From positions 1,426,001 through 1,490,000 of the forward strand of contig NZ_AP022563.1 of NCBI RefSeq assembly GCF_010726645.1: a stretch of 64,000 nt of DNA. Reading direction: 5' to 3'. A model generated the notes under the pieces. The model did no database searches and was not told where the DNA came from. It was given only the letters and a program-made list of their open reading frames with translations. The DNA is from Mycolicibacterium duvalii. GTDB lineage: Bacteria; Actinomycetota; Actinomycetes; Mycobacteriales; Mycobacteriaceae. Position numbers and translations under genes: made by a program. Numbering within the stretch: position 1 is the stretch's first letter; every line of letters begins with the position of its first letter. Of this stretch, positions 1-9,993 are shown piece by piece.

Positions 1-123
1 GAGCTACGACAACGCCTGATACATGGCGCGCGCCGATGCTCACGGCGATTCGCAGAATGTGCTCGGCTTCGCCGTGGGGTCACATTCGGCAACGGACTGG
101 TGTGGCGAACACCACACCGATCT

Positions 124-852
124 CTAACTCGCGGCGCGGCACCGCGACCAGAGTTTGTCCTCCAGATCCGGCACCAGTTCCCCGAGATGCTCGAGCAGGT
201 AGAAGTGGTGCCCGCGAAACTCGCGCGCGGTGAACTCCCCCGTGGTCCGCTCGGCCCACGACATGACCTTCTCCCGGGTCGCGATCTCGTCGTCGTCGCC
301 GTAGAACGCATGGATCGGGCACGACAACTTCACCTCGGGGGCGACGTTGTAGTTCGCGATGGCCTTGAGGCCTTTGAGGGTCGGCAGGATCGCGGCGGCG
401 AATTCGGAGTTCTGCATGAACTCCGGACTTGCGCCGGTCAACGTGCTCACCGCCGCCAACAGGCCCTCGTCGGTGTCGGGCACGTCCTCGAAGCCGACCA
501 GCCCCGGGGCCGCGCACGCCGAGACGAACAGCGCCGCGATCGGCCGGCCCGCGTCTTCGAACCGGCGCGCCACCTCGAAAGCCAGCAGGGCCCCCATGCT
601 GTGCCCGAAGAAGCTGATCGGACCGCCGTGGTCGGCGTCCGGCGACACCATCTTCACCACCTCGTCGGCCAGCGCCGGCAGGTCGGTGAAGGAGGCGAAG
701 TCCTGCTTGCCCCGTTGACCCGGGTACTGCACCGCCGTGCGCTTGATGTCGGTCGCGAACGCCTTCGCGAACGGCACGTAGTACTGCGGCGAGCCGCCGG
801 CGTGCGGAAAGATGAACAACTTCGGGGTGATGCCCGCAGCGTCCTCTGCCAT
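124..852 (-). CDS. Type II thioesterase-like alpha/beta hydrolase (TesA family)
   Basis: The 242-residue protein has the architecture of stand-alone thioesterases that release or proofread acyl chains on carrier proteins of polyketide or peptide synthases. Visible are an N-terminal FIFPHAGGSP oxyanion-type loop, the nucleophile elbow GHSMG (Ser near residue 86), a GDDDEI segment likely carrying the catalytic Asp and GHHFYLLEH carrying the catalytic His. The start is ATG at 852, 18 bases after the gcvP stop, so it is probably co-transcribed with gcvP. No synthase gene lies in the window, so the carrier partner is unknown; M. tuberculosis TesA sits in a different (PDIM) locus. Family assignment is firm, substrate is not. 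Confidence 0.85.
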   Translation of the reverse strand: MAEDAAGITPKLFIFPHAGGSPQYYVPFAKAFATDIKRTAVQYPGQRGKQDFASFTDLPALADEVVKMVSPDADHGGPISFFGHSMGALLAFEVARRFEDAGRPIAALFVSACAAPGLVGFEDVPDTDEGLLAAVSTLTGASPEFMQNSEFAAAILPTLKGLKAIANYNVAPEVKLSCPIHAFYGDDDEIATREKVMSWAERTTGEFTAREFRGHHFYLLEHLGELVPDLEDKLWSRCRAAS

Positions 853-870
853 GGGGAGTAACCCTACCGG

Positions 871-3729
871 TCAGGCGAAGGCCTCCACCGGCGGGCACGA
901 GCACACCAGGTTGCGGTCCCCGTAGGCGCCGTCGATGCGCCGGACGGGAGGCCACACCTTGGGCCGGAACGCTGCCCCGAGGGGGTAGGCGGCCTGTTCG
1001 CGGGTGTATGGATGCGTCCACTCGCCGACCAGCAGACACTCCGCGGTGTGCGGCGCGCCGCGCAGCGGGTTGTCATCAACGGACCACTCTCCCGAGCCGA
1101 CCTTGTCGATCTCGGCACGGATCGCGATCATCGCGTCGCAGAACGCGTCGACCTCGGCCAGCGACTCGCTCTCGGTCGGCTCCACCATCAGCGTGCCCGC
1201 GACCGGGAAACTCATCGTCGGCGCGTGGAACCCGTAGTCGGCCAGTCGCTTGGCCACGTCGTCGACCGTCACGCCGGTCGCCTTCGTGATGCCGCGCAGA
1301 TCGAGGATGCACTCGTGGGCGACCATGCCGTTCTCCCCGGTGTAGAGCACCGGGTAGTACTCGTCGAGCCGGCGGGCGATGTAGTTGGCCGACGCGATCG
1401 CGACCAGCGCCGCCGACCGCAACCCCTGTGCGCCCATCATCCGGATGTAGGCCCACGTGATCGGCAGGATCGACGCCGAACCGTACGGCGCGGCCGAAAC
1501 CGTCAGGGCGTCGCCCAGCTCCTCGGCCAGCGGATGACCCGGCAGGAACGGCGCCAGATGCGACCGGACCGCCACGGGGCCGACGCCGGGGCCGCCGCCG
1601 CCGTGCGGGATGCAGAACGTCTTGTGCAGGTTCAGGTGGCTGACGTCGCCGCCGAACCGCCCCGGGCGGGCCAGGCCGACCAGCGCGTTGAGGTTGGCGC
1701 CGTCGACGTAGACCTGTCCGCCGGCGTCGTGCACCGCGGCGCAGATGTCGGCGACGTCGTGCTCGTAGACGCCGTGCGTGGACGGGTAGGTGATCATCAG
1801 CGCCGAGAGCCGGTCGGCGTGCTCGGTCACCTTCGCGCGCAGGTCGTCGAGGTCGACGTCGCCGTTGGGGCGGCAGCCCACCACGACGACCTTCATGCCC
1901 GCGAGCGCAGCCGACGCGGCGTTGGTGCCGTGTGCGCTGGACGGGATCAGGCACACGTCGCGGCCCGATTCACCGCGCGCGGCGTGGTAGGCCTGGATCG
2001 CCAACAGGCCGGCGTACTCGCCCTGGGAACCGGCGTTGGGTTGCAGCGAGACGTTGTCGTAACCGGTGATACCGCTCAGCCAGGTCTCGAGGTCGGAGAT
2101 CAGCCGCCGCAGGCCCGGGGTGTCCGAGGACGGCGCGAACGGATGCTGACGGCCGAACTCCGGCCACGTGACGGCTTCCATCTCGGCTGCGGCGTTGAGC
2201 TTCATCGTGCACGAACCGAGCGGGATCATGCTGCGGTCCAACGCGATGTCCTTGTCGGCCAGCGACCGCAGATAGCGCATCATCTCGGTCTCCGTGCGAT
2301 ACCGGGTGAAGGCCGGGTGAGTCAGGAACGCCGAGCGGCGCGGCGCCGGCGCCGGCCCCGCGTACTCACCGGCGGTGGCCTCGGCGGAGAACGCCGCGAG
2401 CACGTCGGCGATGTGGCCGGAGGTGGTCGCTTCGTCGCAGGCCACCGACACGTGGTCGTCGTCGACGCACCAGACGTTGATGCCGCGTTCCTTCGCGGCG
2501 GCCTGCACGTCGCGGGCGCGCCCGGCGACGCGAGCCAAGACAGTGTCGAAGAAGGTGTCGTGCACGACCTCGACGCCGGCGGCGGACAGCCCGGCGGCCA
2601 GCGCGCGCGCGTGGCCGTGCACGCGCCGCGCGATCGCGGTCAGCCCCTCGGCGCCGTGGTAGCTGGCATACATCGCCGCCATCACCGCGAGGAGCACCTG
2701 TGCGGTGCAGATGTTGCTGGTGGCCTTGTCCCGGCGGATGTGCTGTTCACGGGTCTGCAGCGCCAGCCGATAGGCCGCGGCGCCGTCGACGTCCTTGGAC
2801 ACCCCGACCAGTCGGCCCGGCAGCTGACGGGCGTGCGCGGAGTGCACGGCCAGGTATCCGGCGTGCGGTCCGCCGAACCCCATCGGCACACCGAACCGCT
2901 GGGTGGTGCCGAACGCGACGTCGGCGCCGATGTCCCCGGGCGGCGTGATCAGCGTCAGCGCGAGCAGGTCGGCGCCGACAGCCACCAGGGCGCCACGGTC
3001 GTGAGCCGAGGCGATCAACTCGCTCCAGTCGGTGACGCGGCCGCTGGCGCCGGGCAGTTGGGCGATGACGCCGAAGAAGTCGCCCTCGGGCAACCCCCGG
3101 CGCAGATCGGCGGTCACGATCTCGATGCCCAGCGGCTCGGCCCGGGTCTGCAGCACTGCGGCGGTCTGGGCGAACACGTCGGTGTCGACGGCCAGGCGGC
3201 GAGCCGGTCCCCGCACCGCGCGTTGCATCAACGTCATCGCCTCGGCGGCAGCGGTGGCCTCATCGAGCATCGATGCGTTGGCGACCTCGAGACCGGTCAG
3301 GTCGGTGACCATGGTCTGGAAGTTCAGCAGCGCCTCGAGGCGCCCCTGGCTGATCTCGGGCTGGTAGGGGGTGTAGGCCGTGTACCACGCCGGGTTCTCC
3401 ATGATGTTGCGCAGCAGCACCGGCGGGGTGAGGGTGTCGTAGTAGCCCTGCCCGATCATCGACACCGCCACGGTATTCGAGTCGGCCAGCGCGCGGAGTT
3501 CGGCCAGCGCATCGGCCTCGGTGGCCGGCGGGGGCAGCGCGTCGAGCCCGGGCGCGACTCCGTCCCCGGAGAGCTGATCGAGGATCCCCGCCGGCAGCGC
3601 CTTGGCGGCCAGGTCGTCGAGGGACTCGACTCCGATGGTGTGCAGCAGTGTCGCGACCGCGTCGGGGTCGGGTCCGATGTGCCGGTCGACGAAGCCGAAC
3701 TCGCGGGGGGTGGGCTGCTGATCTGTCAC
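871..3729 (-). CDS. gcvP: Glycine dehydrogenase (decarboxylating), P-protein of the glycine cleavage system
   Basis: This 952-residue homodimer-type P-protein decarboxylates glycine with pyridoxal phosphate and passes the aminomethyl group to the lipoyl arm of GcvH. The PLP lysine motif [17 protein letters not shown] is near residue 700, and the N-terminal FVDRHIGP block is typical of the family. I chose the GTG at 3729 (reading [11 protein letters not shown]), which follows a GGGAGAG ribosome-binding site; the frame stays open further upstream but only through the riboswitch. Length matches full-size GcvP. The leader holds a tandem glycine riboswitch, so expression should respond to glycine. 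The partner gcvH is 3 kb away on the same strand. Confidence 0.97.
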   Translation of the reverse strand: MTDQQPTPREFGFVDRHIGPDPDAVATLLHTIGVESLDDLAAKALPAGILDQLSGDGVAPGLDALPPPATEADALAELRALADSNTVAVSMIGQGYYDTLTPPVLLRNIMENPAWYTAYTPYQPEISQGRLEALLNFQTMVTDLTGLEVANASMLDEATAAAEAMTLMQRAVRGPARRLAVDTDVFAQTAAVLQTRAEPLGIEIVTADLRRGLPEGDFFGVIAQLPGASGRVTDWSELIASAHDRGALVAVGADLLALTLITPPGDIGADVAFGTTQRFGVPMGFGGPHAGYLAVHSAHARQLPGRLVGVSKDVDGAAAYRLALQTREQHIRRDKATSNICTAQVLLAVMAAMYASYHGAEGLTAIARRVHGHARALAAGLSAAGVEVVHDTFFDTVLARVAGRARDVQAAAKERGINVWCVDDDHVSVACDEATTSGHIADVLAAFSAEATAGEYAGPAPAPRRSAFLTHPAFTRYRTETEMMRYLRSLADKDIALDRSMIPLGSCTMKLNAAAEMEAVTWPEFGRQHPFAPSSDTPGLRRLISDLETWLSGITGYDNVSLQPNAGSQGEYAGLLAIQAYHAARGESGRDVCLIPSSAHGTNAASAALAGMKVVVVGCRPNGDVDLDDLRAKVTEHADRLSALMITYPSTHGVYEHDVADICAAVHDAGGQVYVDGANLNALVGLARPGRFGGDVSHLNLHKTFCIPHGGGGPGVGPVAVRSHLAPFLPGHPLAEELGDALTVSAAPYGSASILPITWAYIRMMGAQGLRSAALVAIASANYIARRLDEYYPVLYTGENGMVAHECILDLRGITKATGVTVDDVAKRLADYGFHAPTMSFPVAGTLMVEPTESESLAEVDAFCDAMIAIRAEIDKVGSGEWSVDDNPLRGAPHTAECLLVGEWTHPYTREQAAYPLGAAFRPKVWPPVRRIDGAYGDRNLVCSCPPVEAFA

Positions 3730-3795
3730 GTGGGGTCTCTCCCGGGGGCGTCCGCAGCGCACGGGGCGCATGCGGGGCTGCTCCTCCCCCTCTGT

Positions 3796-3992
3796 CGTCG
3801 CCCGCGACCGGGTGCCTGAGAGATTCGGAACCGACAGCGCTGCCGGAGCCTTTCCCCATGGGCGGGTGTGAACACACCTCTTTCCAGAGGCATCGGGGCC
3901 AGGCGCGGTCCTGGGTGCCTGAGAGGTTGACGGAGAGGTGTTGCTCCTTCGGCGTCCGCGGCTGGCGGCCACGAAACTCTCCCGCGCTCGGG
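3796..3992 (-). promoter_or_regulatory. Tandem glycine riboswitch in the gcvP leader
   Basis: Read on the minus strand, the leader contains two copies of the glycine-aptamer signature CTCTCAGGCA, at 3916-3925 and 3813-3822. The distal aptamer also shows the opening GGGAGAG (3977-3983) and the conserved GCCGAAGGAGCAA loop near 3940-3953. The proximal aptamer has CTCTGGAAAGAGG and a GGCTCCGGCAGCGC region around 3835-3890. This two-aptamer order directly before gcvP is the classical arrangement of a glycine-responsive switch that turns the cleavage system on when glycine is plentiful. About 70 bases separate the second aptamer from the GTG start. Exact ends were estimated by eye; I did not fold it. 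Confidence 0.9.
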
Positions 3993-4017
3993 CGATGCGC
4001 CCGCGAGTTTACCGCTA

Positions 4018-4641
4018 CTAGCCGATCTTGCGGTCGCGGTGCTTGCGTCGCGACGCCAGCTCGTCCTCCGGCGCTGAAATCGACTCGCCGCCGTCGGCCC
4101 GCTCGCCGGGGAAGTCCGCGATGGCGCCGGTCAGCTCCCGCATCGCCCCGGACACTGCGATACCGAACACGCCCTGGCCGCCCTGGAGCAGGTCGACTAC
4201 TTCCTCGGCGGAAGTGCACTCGTAGACGGTGGTGCCGTCGGAGAACAGCGTGATGTTGGCCAGGTCCTGCACCCCGCGCTGGCGCAGATGGTCGACCGCG
4301 ACGCGGATGTTGTGCAGCGAGATACCGGTGTCGAGGAGCCGCTTGACGATCTTGAGGACCAGGATGTCCTTGAACGAGTAGAGCCGTTGGCTGCCTGAAC
4401 CGGCGGCGCCGCGGATGGACGGCACGACCAGCGAGGTACGGGCCCAGTAATCGAGCTGGCGGTAGGTGATGCCGGCGATCTGGCAGGCGCTGGGACCGCG
4501 GTAGCCGACCAGCTCGTCGGGCACCGAGTCGTCCGGGAACAGTCCGGCCTGGACGGGCTGCGCCGAGACGCGGGGAAGCGAATCCGCCTGCGGGGAGCCG
4601 GTGGACAGATCCAGTTGCTCCTGGCGTGGCGTGTCTCCCAC
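4018..4641 (-). CDS. MerR-family transcriptional regulator (Rv1830/ResR-type)
   Basis: The 207-residue protein carries a MerR-like winged helix-turn-helix around residues 45-120 (CQIAGITYRQLDYWART, then QRLYSFKDILVLKIVKRLL) followed by a C-terminal domain. Gene order beside a DUF151 gene, a second MerR gene and garA identifies it as the counterpart of M. tuberculosis Rv1830, reported under the names ResR/McdR and linked to cell-division control and antibiotic recovery. The start is set at the GTG at 4641, which has an AGAGG site eight bases upstream; in-frame codons further upstream lack such a site. Regulatory targets cannot be read from the sequence. Confidence 0.9.
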   Translation of the reverse strand: MGDTPRQEQLDLSTGSPQADSLPRVSAQPVQAGLFPDDSVPDELVGYRGPSACQIAGITYRQLDYWARTSLVVPSIRGAAGSGSQRLYSFKDILVLKIVKRLLDTGISLHNIRVAVDHLRQRGVQDLANITLFSDGTTVYECTSAEEVVDLLQGGQGVFGIAVSGAMRELTGAIADFPGERADGGESISAPEDELASRRKHRDRKIG

Positions 4642-4850
4642 TTGTCGAATCCTCTCGCCGATCGAACCGCGTCCGCTGACCTGCGTGGGCGCACGTACCC
4701 GAGCCCGAACCTTGGTCCGAGCATACGCTTGAGGGCCTTCTTGTGACTGCCCGTCGGGCTCAAGTATGGCGCTCGGAATCGGGCCCGACGGAAATGCGCC
4801 CCGCGTGTCGACCAGGGCGAGACGCATCCGTGACCAAGATCGCTGTCTTG

Positions 4851-5345
4851 TCAGGTGGCCTTGAAGTCGTCCGGCGACACGCTGTCGAGGAACTCCTTGA
4901 ATTTCTCGACCTCGTCCTCGCGCACCGCGCCGCTGGGTTCGTCGTCGCTCTCGTCGGGGATCATCAGCCCGGCCTCGGCCAGCACCGCTTCCTCGACATA
5001 GATCGGCACCCCGACGCGCAGGGCGATGGCCACCGAGTCCGACGGGCGTGCCGACACCTTGATGTCGCGGTCGAAGATCAGGTCGGCGTAGAACGTGCCT
5101 TCCTGCAGGTCGACGATGCGCACCTCTTTCAATGAATGGCCAAGCGCGGCAATCACATCGCGGATGAGGTCGTGGGTCAGTGGACGGGCCGGTTCCACGC
5201 CCTGCTGTTCCAGGGCGATCGCGGCGGCCTCGGACTGCCCGATCCAGATCGGGAGATATCGGTCGCCGTTCGACTCCCGCAGCAGCAAGACGGGCTGGTT
5301 CTGCGGCTGCTCAACTCGAATGCCGATCACGCGAACCTCACCCAT
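4851..5345 (-). CDS. DUF151 / bifunctional nuclease family protein (Rv1829-type)
   Basis: This 164-residue protein begins MGEVRVIGIRVEQPQNQPVL and keeps the DUF151 core (LLLRESNGDRYLPIWIGQSEA, then RPLTHDLIRDVI and SARPSDSVAIALRVGVPI), followed by an acidic C-terminal tail. Members are described as bifunctional nucleases in plants; the bacterial role is not settled. The ATG at 5345 is preceded by GGGAGG and matches the usual family start. It lies between two MerR regulators, a conserved mycobacterial order, with about 90 bases to the upstream MerR gene and about 200 to the downstream one. Confidence 0.88.
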   Translation of the reverse strand: MGEVRVIGIRVEQPQNQPVLLLRESNGDRYLPIWIGQSEAAAIALEQQGVEPARPLTHDLIRDVIAALGHSLKEVRIVDLQEGTFYADLIFDRDIKVSARPSDSVAIALRVGVPIYVEEAVLAEAGLMIPDESDDEPSGAVREDEVEKFKEFLDSVSPDDFKAT

Positions 5346-5438
5346 GTGTGCCTGCCTCCCGCACTGGTGTTGCTCCAATTCATCCCGGCCGTCGCCGGCC
5401 CGGACCCGACGGATAACCCGTCACGGCGAGTCTAGTCC

Positions 5439-6191
5439 TCAGCGGTCCAGAACGTCGCGGACCGCGGACTTGATCAGTGACGTGTGCAAGGTGATCGCCA
5501 GCGCGGCGACCTCGCGCGCGAGGTCGTCGGCGCGATCGCGCGCACCCGCTTTCCCGGCCTTGACCACCGGGCCGGCGATCTGCGCGATCAGGTCGGACTG
5601 CCGGTCGGCCGCGGACCGGAAGGCCCGCAGATGCCGTGGTTCGACACCGTAATCGGCCAGCGCGCGGGCGCATTGGGCGATCACCACCGAGTGTTCGTCG
5701 AAGAAGGTTGCGCTGGCGCTCTTGAAGCATGGGCTGATGACGCCCGCCTTGACCAGAGACGACAACAGTTCCTCGTCGACCCCGGAGCGTGCCAGCACGT
5801 CCTCCCTGCTGAGCCGGACCTGGCTGGGCTGTGGCGGTGCGGTGACACCACCCACGCTGCCGGCGCTGTCGTCGACCGGCACCAGACGCGGTGTCGCATA
5901 CGGGGATCCGGTCTGCGGGAGTTCACCGTCGGGCTGCGCGTCCAGGTGCGCCTTGATCACCTTCAACGGCAGGTACTGGTCGCGCTGGGCGGTCAGGATG
6001 AACCGCAGCCGTGCGCAGTCGTACGCCGTGAACCGCCGATACCCCGACGCCGTGCGCTCCGGCGTTACCAGGCCCTCCGCTTCGAGGAACCGGATCTTGG
6101 AATGGGTGACGTCGGGGAACTCGCCGCGCAGTAGATCGAGGACAACCCCGATCGACATCCCGTTCAGTGCAGAGGTCTCGGGCTGTGTCAT
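5439..6191 (-). CDS. MerR-family transcriptional regulator (Rv1828-type)
   Basis: The protein has 250 residues. An N-terminal MerR winged HTH is clear around residues 10-80 ([18 protein letters not shown], then [20 protein letters not shown] and [20 protein letters not shown]), followed by a linker and a C-terminal helical domain of about 120 residues lacking obvious metal-binding cysteine clusters, so the effector is unlikely to be a heavy metal. It lies 45 bases downstream of garA in the same direction and may be read from the garA promoter. The start ATG at 6189-6191 has only a weak ribosome-binding site. DNA targets are unknown from sequence alone. Confidence 0.9.
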   Translation of the reverse strand: MTQPETSALNGMSIGVVLDLLRGEFPDVTHSKIRFLEAEGLVTPERTASGYRRFTAYDCARLRFILTAQRDQYLPLKVIKAHLDAQPDGELPQTGSPYATPRLVPVDDSAGSVGGVTAPPQPSQVRLSREDVLARSGVDEELLSSLVKAGVISPCFKSASATFFDEHSVVIAQCARALADYGVEPRHLRAFRSAADRQSDLIAQIAGPVVKAGKAGARDRADDLAREVAALAITLHTSLIKSAVRDVLDR

Positions 6192-6236
6192 CGGCTCGTG
6201 GCGGTCACTCGGCGGTCGGCGGTGATGGGCCGTCTG

Positions 6237-6710
6237 TCAGTTGCCGGCGGCGGCGTCGTCGCCCTTCGGCCCGGTCAGGAACACCAGCCGGAACTTTCCG
6301 ATCTGGACCTCGTCGCCGTTGGCCAGCACCGCCGAGTCGACCGGCTCGCGGTTGACGTAGGTGCCGTTGAGGCTGCCGACATCGACAACCTGGAACTCAC
6401 CGGATTCCAGCCGGAACTCCGCGTGCCGGCGGCTGACGGTGACGTCGTCGAGGAAGATGTCACTGTCGGGATGACGACCTGCCGAGGTGGTGGGCTGGTC
6501 GAGCAGGAAACGGGACCCGGCATTGGGGCCGCGCTTGACGACCAGCAGAGCCGAGCCGACGGGCAGCCCCTCGACGCCGGATACCGCGGTTTCCCCGCCC
6601 GGGGCCGCAGGCGCGTCCAGCTCGTTGAGGAAGTCGGCGCGAAAGACCGACGTCGTTTCCACGGTGACTTCGTCAGAGTCCGCCCCCGAATTGAAGTCTT
6701 TTTCCGTCAC
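6237..6710 (-). CDS. garA: GarA, FHA-domain regulator of central carbon and glutamate metabolism
   Basis: GarA (157 residues) is a small forkhead-associated protein that, when unphosphorylated, restrains 2-oxoglutarate dehydrogenase and glutamate dehydrogenase; phosphorylation of its N-terminal threonines by PknB/PknG makes the FHA domain bind its own tail and switch off. Both parts are visible: the phospho-motif DEVTVETTSVFR (the ETT pair near residues 18-20) and the FHA signature (SAGRHPDSDIFLDD, VSRRHAEFRL, GSLNGTYVN). The GTG at 6710, seven bases after GAGGAG, gives the normal length. It sits 151 bases downstream of gcvH on the same strand. Confidence 0.96.
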   Translation of the reverse strand: MTEKDFNSGADSDEVTVETTSVFRADFLNELDAPAAPGGETAVSGVEGLPVGSALLVVKRGPNAGSRFLLDQPTTSAGRHPDSDIFLDDVTVSRRHAEFRLESGEFQVVDVGSLNGTYVNREPVDSAVLANGDEVQIGKFRLVFLTGPKGDDAAAGN

Positions 6711-6861
6711 CCGCTGCTCCTCACTGGCTGCTGTGGCGGTGTCCGGTCGGACCTCCAGCCGTCTGCCGCTGTGTCGACCGTACCGCGCGGTGGACCGCGT
6801 TGTATCCACCACGACCGGATCTCACTCGTTGTATCCGGTCTGCACGAACCCTAACAACACA

Positions 6862-7257
6862 TCACTCGGTCACGTGGGCACGGTAGCCCTCCGCGTCGAG
6901 CAATTCGGCGAGGCCGCTCTCCAGCGCGCCGTCCACGACCTGGAGCTCGACCAGCCAGCCCTCGCCGTACGGGTCGGAATTGACCAGCTGCGGGTTGGTC
7001 TCCAGATCGCTGTTGACGGCAATGACTTTCGCGCTGACAGGCGCATACAGGTCGGAGACGGACTTGGTCGACTCCACCTCACCGAACGACTCCCCCGCGG
7101 TGATCTGACTGTCGACGTCGGGCAGCTGGACGAAGACCACGTCGCCGAGCGCGGACTGCGCGTAATCGGTGATGCCGACCCGCACGGTGTCGTCGCCGGT
7201 CCGCAGCACCCACTCGTGTTCGGTCGTGAAAGACAGGTCGGCGGGGATCTCGGTCAC
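6862..7257 (-). CDS. gcvH: Glycine cleavage system H protein
   Basis: This lipoyl carrier (131 residues) shuttles the aminomethyl intermediate between the P, T and L proteins of the glycine cleavage system. The lipoylation site is Lys65 in VESTKSVSDLYAP, and the N-terminal TTEHEWVL block is typical. Length is standard. It lies between garA and a DUF881 gene, as in other mycobacteria, and about 3 kb from gcvP, which has its own riboswitch-containing leader; no glycine aptamer is visible in front of gcvH, so the two partners appear to be controlled separately. Confidence 0.96.
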   Translation of the reverse strand: MTEIPADLSFTTEHEWVLRTGDDTVRVGITDYAQSALGDVVFVQLPDVDSQITAGESFGEVESTKSVSDLYAPVSAKVIAVNSDLETNPQLVNSDPYGEGWLVELQVVDGALESGLAELLDAEGYRAHVTE

Positions 7258-7291
7258 GGGGCTCCTTGAAACTGGGTCGATCGCTGGTCCG

Positions 7292-8110
7292 TCATTTGAC
7301 GGGCTGAGCGTATTGGCGGGCTTTCGGTTGCCGCAAGGCGGTGACGTCGACCCGTTCGGATTGTTGCACCGTCATGGTGCCGCCCACACGTTCGATGCTG
7401 TCCACCGCGCCGCCGGGAATGTTCATGGCCGCCGCCAGGGTCGGCGGATCACCAATGGCCAGAACCGAATACGGCGGACCCACGCTGGTGGTGTCGACGA
7501 TCAGCGCGCCGGGCTCCCCGACCACCCAGGTCTCCACGCCGACGCGGACGGCGACCTGCTGTCCGTTGCGCTGACCGCGGATCTCCATCGCCTCGGTCCC
7601 GGCGGCGCGCAGCTCGTTGATCACGTCGAGGATGGTCTCCGCGGCGACCCCGCCGGTGGGGTCGGTGATGGTCAGGATCACTCCGGGGCCGGTCGCCGGC
7701 ACCGTGCCGATGAGGATCGACAGCGCCGCGAGCCGGGCGCGGGCGTTCTCGATCGCGGCCTGGTCGTTGTCGCCCGAGGCCTGCAGCTGCGCCAGCGTCT
7801 GCTGCAGCTCGGCGACCTCGGTGCTCAACGCCGCCTCCCGCTGTTGCAGCGAGTCGAGCAGGATCACCAGGTCGGCCGGGCGGGCGGTCTCCAGCGAGTC
7901 ACCCGAGTCGGTCTGGCGCACCTGGGTGGCGATGGCCACCCCGAGCAGCAGACACAGCAGGACGCCCAGCATTGCGAACACCAGCTGCGAGCGGCCCCGC
8001 CCGGTCACCTCCGCGTTCAGCCCGCCGCTCCCGGGGCGGGCGTGCTCGGGCGGCAACTCGTGGCGGCCGTGCTGGTGGGGGGCCGAGTGCTGCGGTTTGT
8101 GCTCGGTCAT
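7292..8110 (-). CDS. DUF881 membrane-anchored protein (Rv1825-type)
   Basis: The 272-residue protein has a cytoplasmic His/Pro-rich head (residues 1-40), one transmembrane segment (LVFAMLGVLLCLLLGVAIAT, about 43-62), a coiled-coil stretch rich in Q, E and L (about 80-125) and the DUF881 domain (GPGVILTITDPTGG to the C terminus). The ATG at 8110 overlaps the stop of the upstream small basic protein by four bases (ATGA), indicating translational coupling. DUF881 proteins with a small basic protein recur across Actinobacteria and Firmicutes near division or envelope genes; the biochemical role is not known. It is paralogous to the DUF881 protein two genes upstream. Confidence 0.88.
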   Translation of the reverse strand: MTEHKPQHSAPHQHGRHELPPEHARPGSGGLNAEVTGRGRSQLVFAMLGVLLCLLLGVAIATQVRQTDSGDSLETARPADLVILLDSLQQREAALSTEVAELQQTLAQLQASGDNDQAAIENARARLAALSILIGTVPATGPGVILTITDPTGGVAAETILDVINELRAAGTEAMEIRGQRNGQQVAVRVGVETWVVGEPGALIVDTTSVGPPYSVLAIGDPPTLAAAMNIPGGAVDSIERVGGTMTVQQSERVDVTALRQPKARQYAQPVK

Positions 8111-8439
8111 GCGCCGAAAAGCCTCCGCCGCAGCGCCGCGGCGTTGCCGAAGATGCGGATGCCGAGCACGACGATGATCGCGGTCGAGAGCTGGGTGCCG
8201 ACGCCGAGCTGATCGCCGAGGTACACGATCAAAGCCGCCACCAGCACGTTGAACACGAACGACACGACGAAGACCTTGGCGTCGAAGATCCGCTCCAGAT
8301 ACGCGCGCAGGCCGCCGAACACCGCGTCGAGCGCGGCGACCACCGCGATCGGCAGGTACGGCGCGACGACCTCGGGCACGTCCGGACGGAAGATCACGCC
8401 GAGCACGATGCCGACGACCAGAGCGACGATGCCGATCAT
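8107..8439 (-). CDS. Small basic family membrane protein (DUF1290)
   Basis: This 110-residue protein is almost entirely hydrophobic, with about three predicted membrane helices (MIGIVALVVGIVLGVIF; PYLPIAVVAALDAVFGGL; VFVVSFVFNVLVAALIVYLG) and a basic C-terminal tail (AALRRRLFGA). The order DUF881 - small basic protein - DUF881 is conserved. Its ATG at 8439 directly abuts the TAG stop of the upstream gene, and its stop overlaps the next start, so the three genes are tightly coupled. Function is unknown; a membrane scaffold for the DUF881 partners is a reasonable guess. Confidence 0.88.
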   Translation of the reverse strand: MIGIVALVVGIVLGVIFRPDVPEVVAPYLPIAVVAALDAVFGGLRAYLERIFDAKVFVVSFVFNVLVAALIVYLGDQLGVGTQLSTAIIVVLGIRIFGNAAALRRRLFGA

Positions 8440-9339
8440 CTATGGTCCCGTCTCTGTGGCGAAGTTGACGTCTCGCACGGAGCCGGCGGGAAGCGACAGG
8501 CCCTCCCCCGCCGAGACCCGTACTCCGACACCGTACGACGTCTCCAGCAGCCGCAGTCGCTGCAGCCCGGTGCTGCGACCGAAGTTGTCCTGCAACGCGT
8601 GCGGCGGCCCGATGGCGAGGATCTCGTAGGGACTGGCGATCGGTTGATTGTCCACCAGGATGCCGCCGCCTGCCTGGCGGATCGTCACGTTGGGGCCGAC
8701 GCGCACCCCGCCGACCGAGATGGCCTCGGCGCCGCTGACCCACAGCGAGTTGACGACGAGCTGCAGGTCGCGGTCGAGGATCACCTGCCTGCTGCCCGGT
8801 ACCCGCTGCTTGGAGACGTCGGTGAGGTCCGGGGTGGCGCCGGGGTCGGTGACCGTCACCGTCAGCCCCGGCCCGATCACCGGGGTGGCCGCGGCCGCGA
8901 GGTTGGCCCGGTCGAGGTCGGCCAGCAGCATCCGTCCGGTGGCGTCGCCTTCGAGCCGGCGTCGTTGTTCGACTTCGACCACGGCGGCCAGTTCGTCGCG
9001 GCGCGCGGCTGTCTGCGCGGTCTCGCTCTCCGCGGCGCGCACGGTGCCCGCCAGCACCCGCTGGGACTCCCGCATGCCCGGGGCGGTCGCCTGTGCCTGC
9101 GACCAGGCCAGCGCGAAGACCGCGGCGACGGTCACCGCGGCGAGCAGCTGCCAGCCCCACTGCGCGGCACGGCTCGAGAGTTTCGGGGATTTCGGTTCTC
9201 GCGCCGCGGCGGCGTAACCGGGGTCGAGGTGTTCCGACAGCAGGGACCTCAGCAGCGACGGCACCGGGATCCGGGTCGGCGCATCCGCCCGGTGCGCGTT
9301 GCCGCCCGATGTGGTGTCGTAGCCCCCCAGCATGCTCAT
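8440..9339 (-). CDS. DUF881 membrane-anchored protein (Rv1823-type)
   Basis: The 299-residue protein has a cytoplasmic head of about 70 residues, one membrane segment ([17 protein letters not shown]), a short coiled coil with an arginine/alanine-rich stretch, then the DUF881 domain ([48 protein letters not shown]). Translation probably starts at ATG 9339, four bases inside the end of the upstream phosphatidyltransferase gene (ATGA overlap). It is a distant paralogue of the DUF881 protein at 7292-8110. I cannot assign a reaction. Confidence 0.87.
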   Translation of the reverse strand: MSMLGGYDTTSGGNAHRADAPTRIPVPSLLRSLLSEHLDPGYAAAAREPKSPKLSSRAAQWGWQLLAAVTVAAVFALAWSQAQATAPGMRESQRVLAGTVRAAESETAQTAARRDELAAVVEVEQRRRLEGDATGRMLLADLDRANLAAAATPVIGPGLTVTVTDPGATPDLTDVSKQRVPGSRQVILDRDLQLVVNSLWVSGAEAISVGGVRVGPNVTIRQAGGGILVDNQPIASPYEILAIGPPHALQDNFGRSTGLQRLRLLETSYGVGVRVSAGEGLSLPAGSVRDVNFATETGP

Positions 9340-9983
9340 CCTCGGGCCGGCTCCGTGGTGTGCGCCGGTGGACTCTTCGGCGGAAGGATGCGCACCACCA
9401 TCCCGACCTGGATCAGATACAGCGCGCCGGACCACAGGTACATCGCCAGGCCCCAGACGACGAACCCCCACCCCCAGGCCAGCACCACCCGACTCCACAG
9501 TGCGTCGTACTGGCCGAGCAGGACCAGCGGCAGCCCGGACATCAGCGCGAACGTCGCCGCCTTGCCGATGTAGGTGACCGGCAGCGCGGTCAGACCGCGC
9601 CGGCGCAACAGCGGCAGCGTGGCGGCCAGCACCAGGTCGCGGCCCAGCAGGACGCCCACCAGCCACCACGGCAGCAGTCCGGCCAGAGCCATCGCGACGG
9701 GCACGGTGACCATGTAGATGCGGTCCACGGCCGGGTCCAGCAGCTCGCCCAGGCGGGAGGACTGGTTGTCGAACAGCCGCGCGATCTTGCCGTCGGCCCA
9801 GTCGGACACGCCGCTGAACATCAGGATCGCGACCGCCCACGCGTTGGCGGCCGGCCCCCCGGCCACCAGCAGCAGGTAAAGGAATACCGGAACCAGCACC
9901 AGCCGGATCACCGACAGCACGTTGGGCACCGTCAGCACCCGGTCCCCGGGCGGTGGGTTTCCGATCGCCGATGTCTCGGCCAT
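9336..9983 (-). CDS. pgsA2: CDP-alcohol phosphatidyltransferase (PgsA2, Rv1822-type)
   Basis: This 215-residue integral membrane enzyme transfers a phosphatidyl group from CDP-diacylglycerol to an alcohol. The family signature D-x2-DG-x2-AR-x9-G-x3-D-x3-D is complete in [15 protein letters not shown] followed by [14 protein letters not shown]. About five to six membrane helices are evident. In mycobacteria the product is annotated as phosphatidylglycerophosphate synthase, and cardiolipin synthase activity has also been proposed; sequence alone does not separate the two. It begins the coupled run with the DUF881 genes and lies ten bases from the secA2 stop. Confidence 0.9.
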   Translation of the reverse strand: MAETSAIGNPPPGDRVLTVPNVLSVIRLVLVPVFLYLLLVAGGPAANAWAVAILMFSGVSDWADGKIARLFDNQSSRLGELLDPAVDRIYMVTVPVAMALAGLLPWWLVGVLLGRDLVLAATLPLLRRRGLTALPVTYIGKAATFALMSGLPLVLLGQYDALWSRVVLAWGWGFVVWGLAMYLWSGALYLIQVGMVVRILPPKSPPAHTTEPARG

Positions 9984-9993
9984 GCCGTTGAAC

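Noticed and set aside
1..123. A short plus-strand frame ending in a stop at 17-19 (SYDNA*), possibly the end of an upstream gene
   Set aside because: Only five codons are visible, too few to support a gene; nothing else recognisable lies before the thioesterase.
1012..3819. Very long open frame on the plus strand opposite gcvP
   Set aside because: High-GC third-position bias keeps the complementary frame open; the translation is Arg/Gly/Val-rich with no known domain, while gcvP on the other strand is unmistakable.
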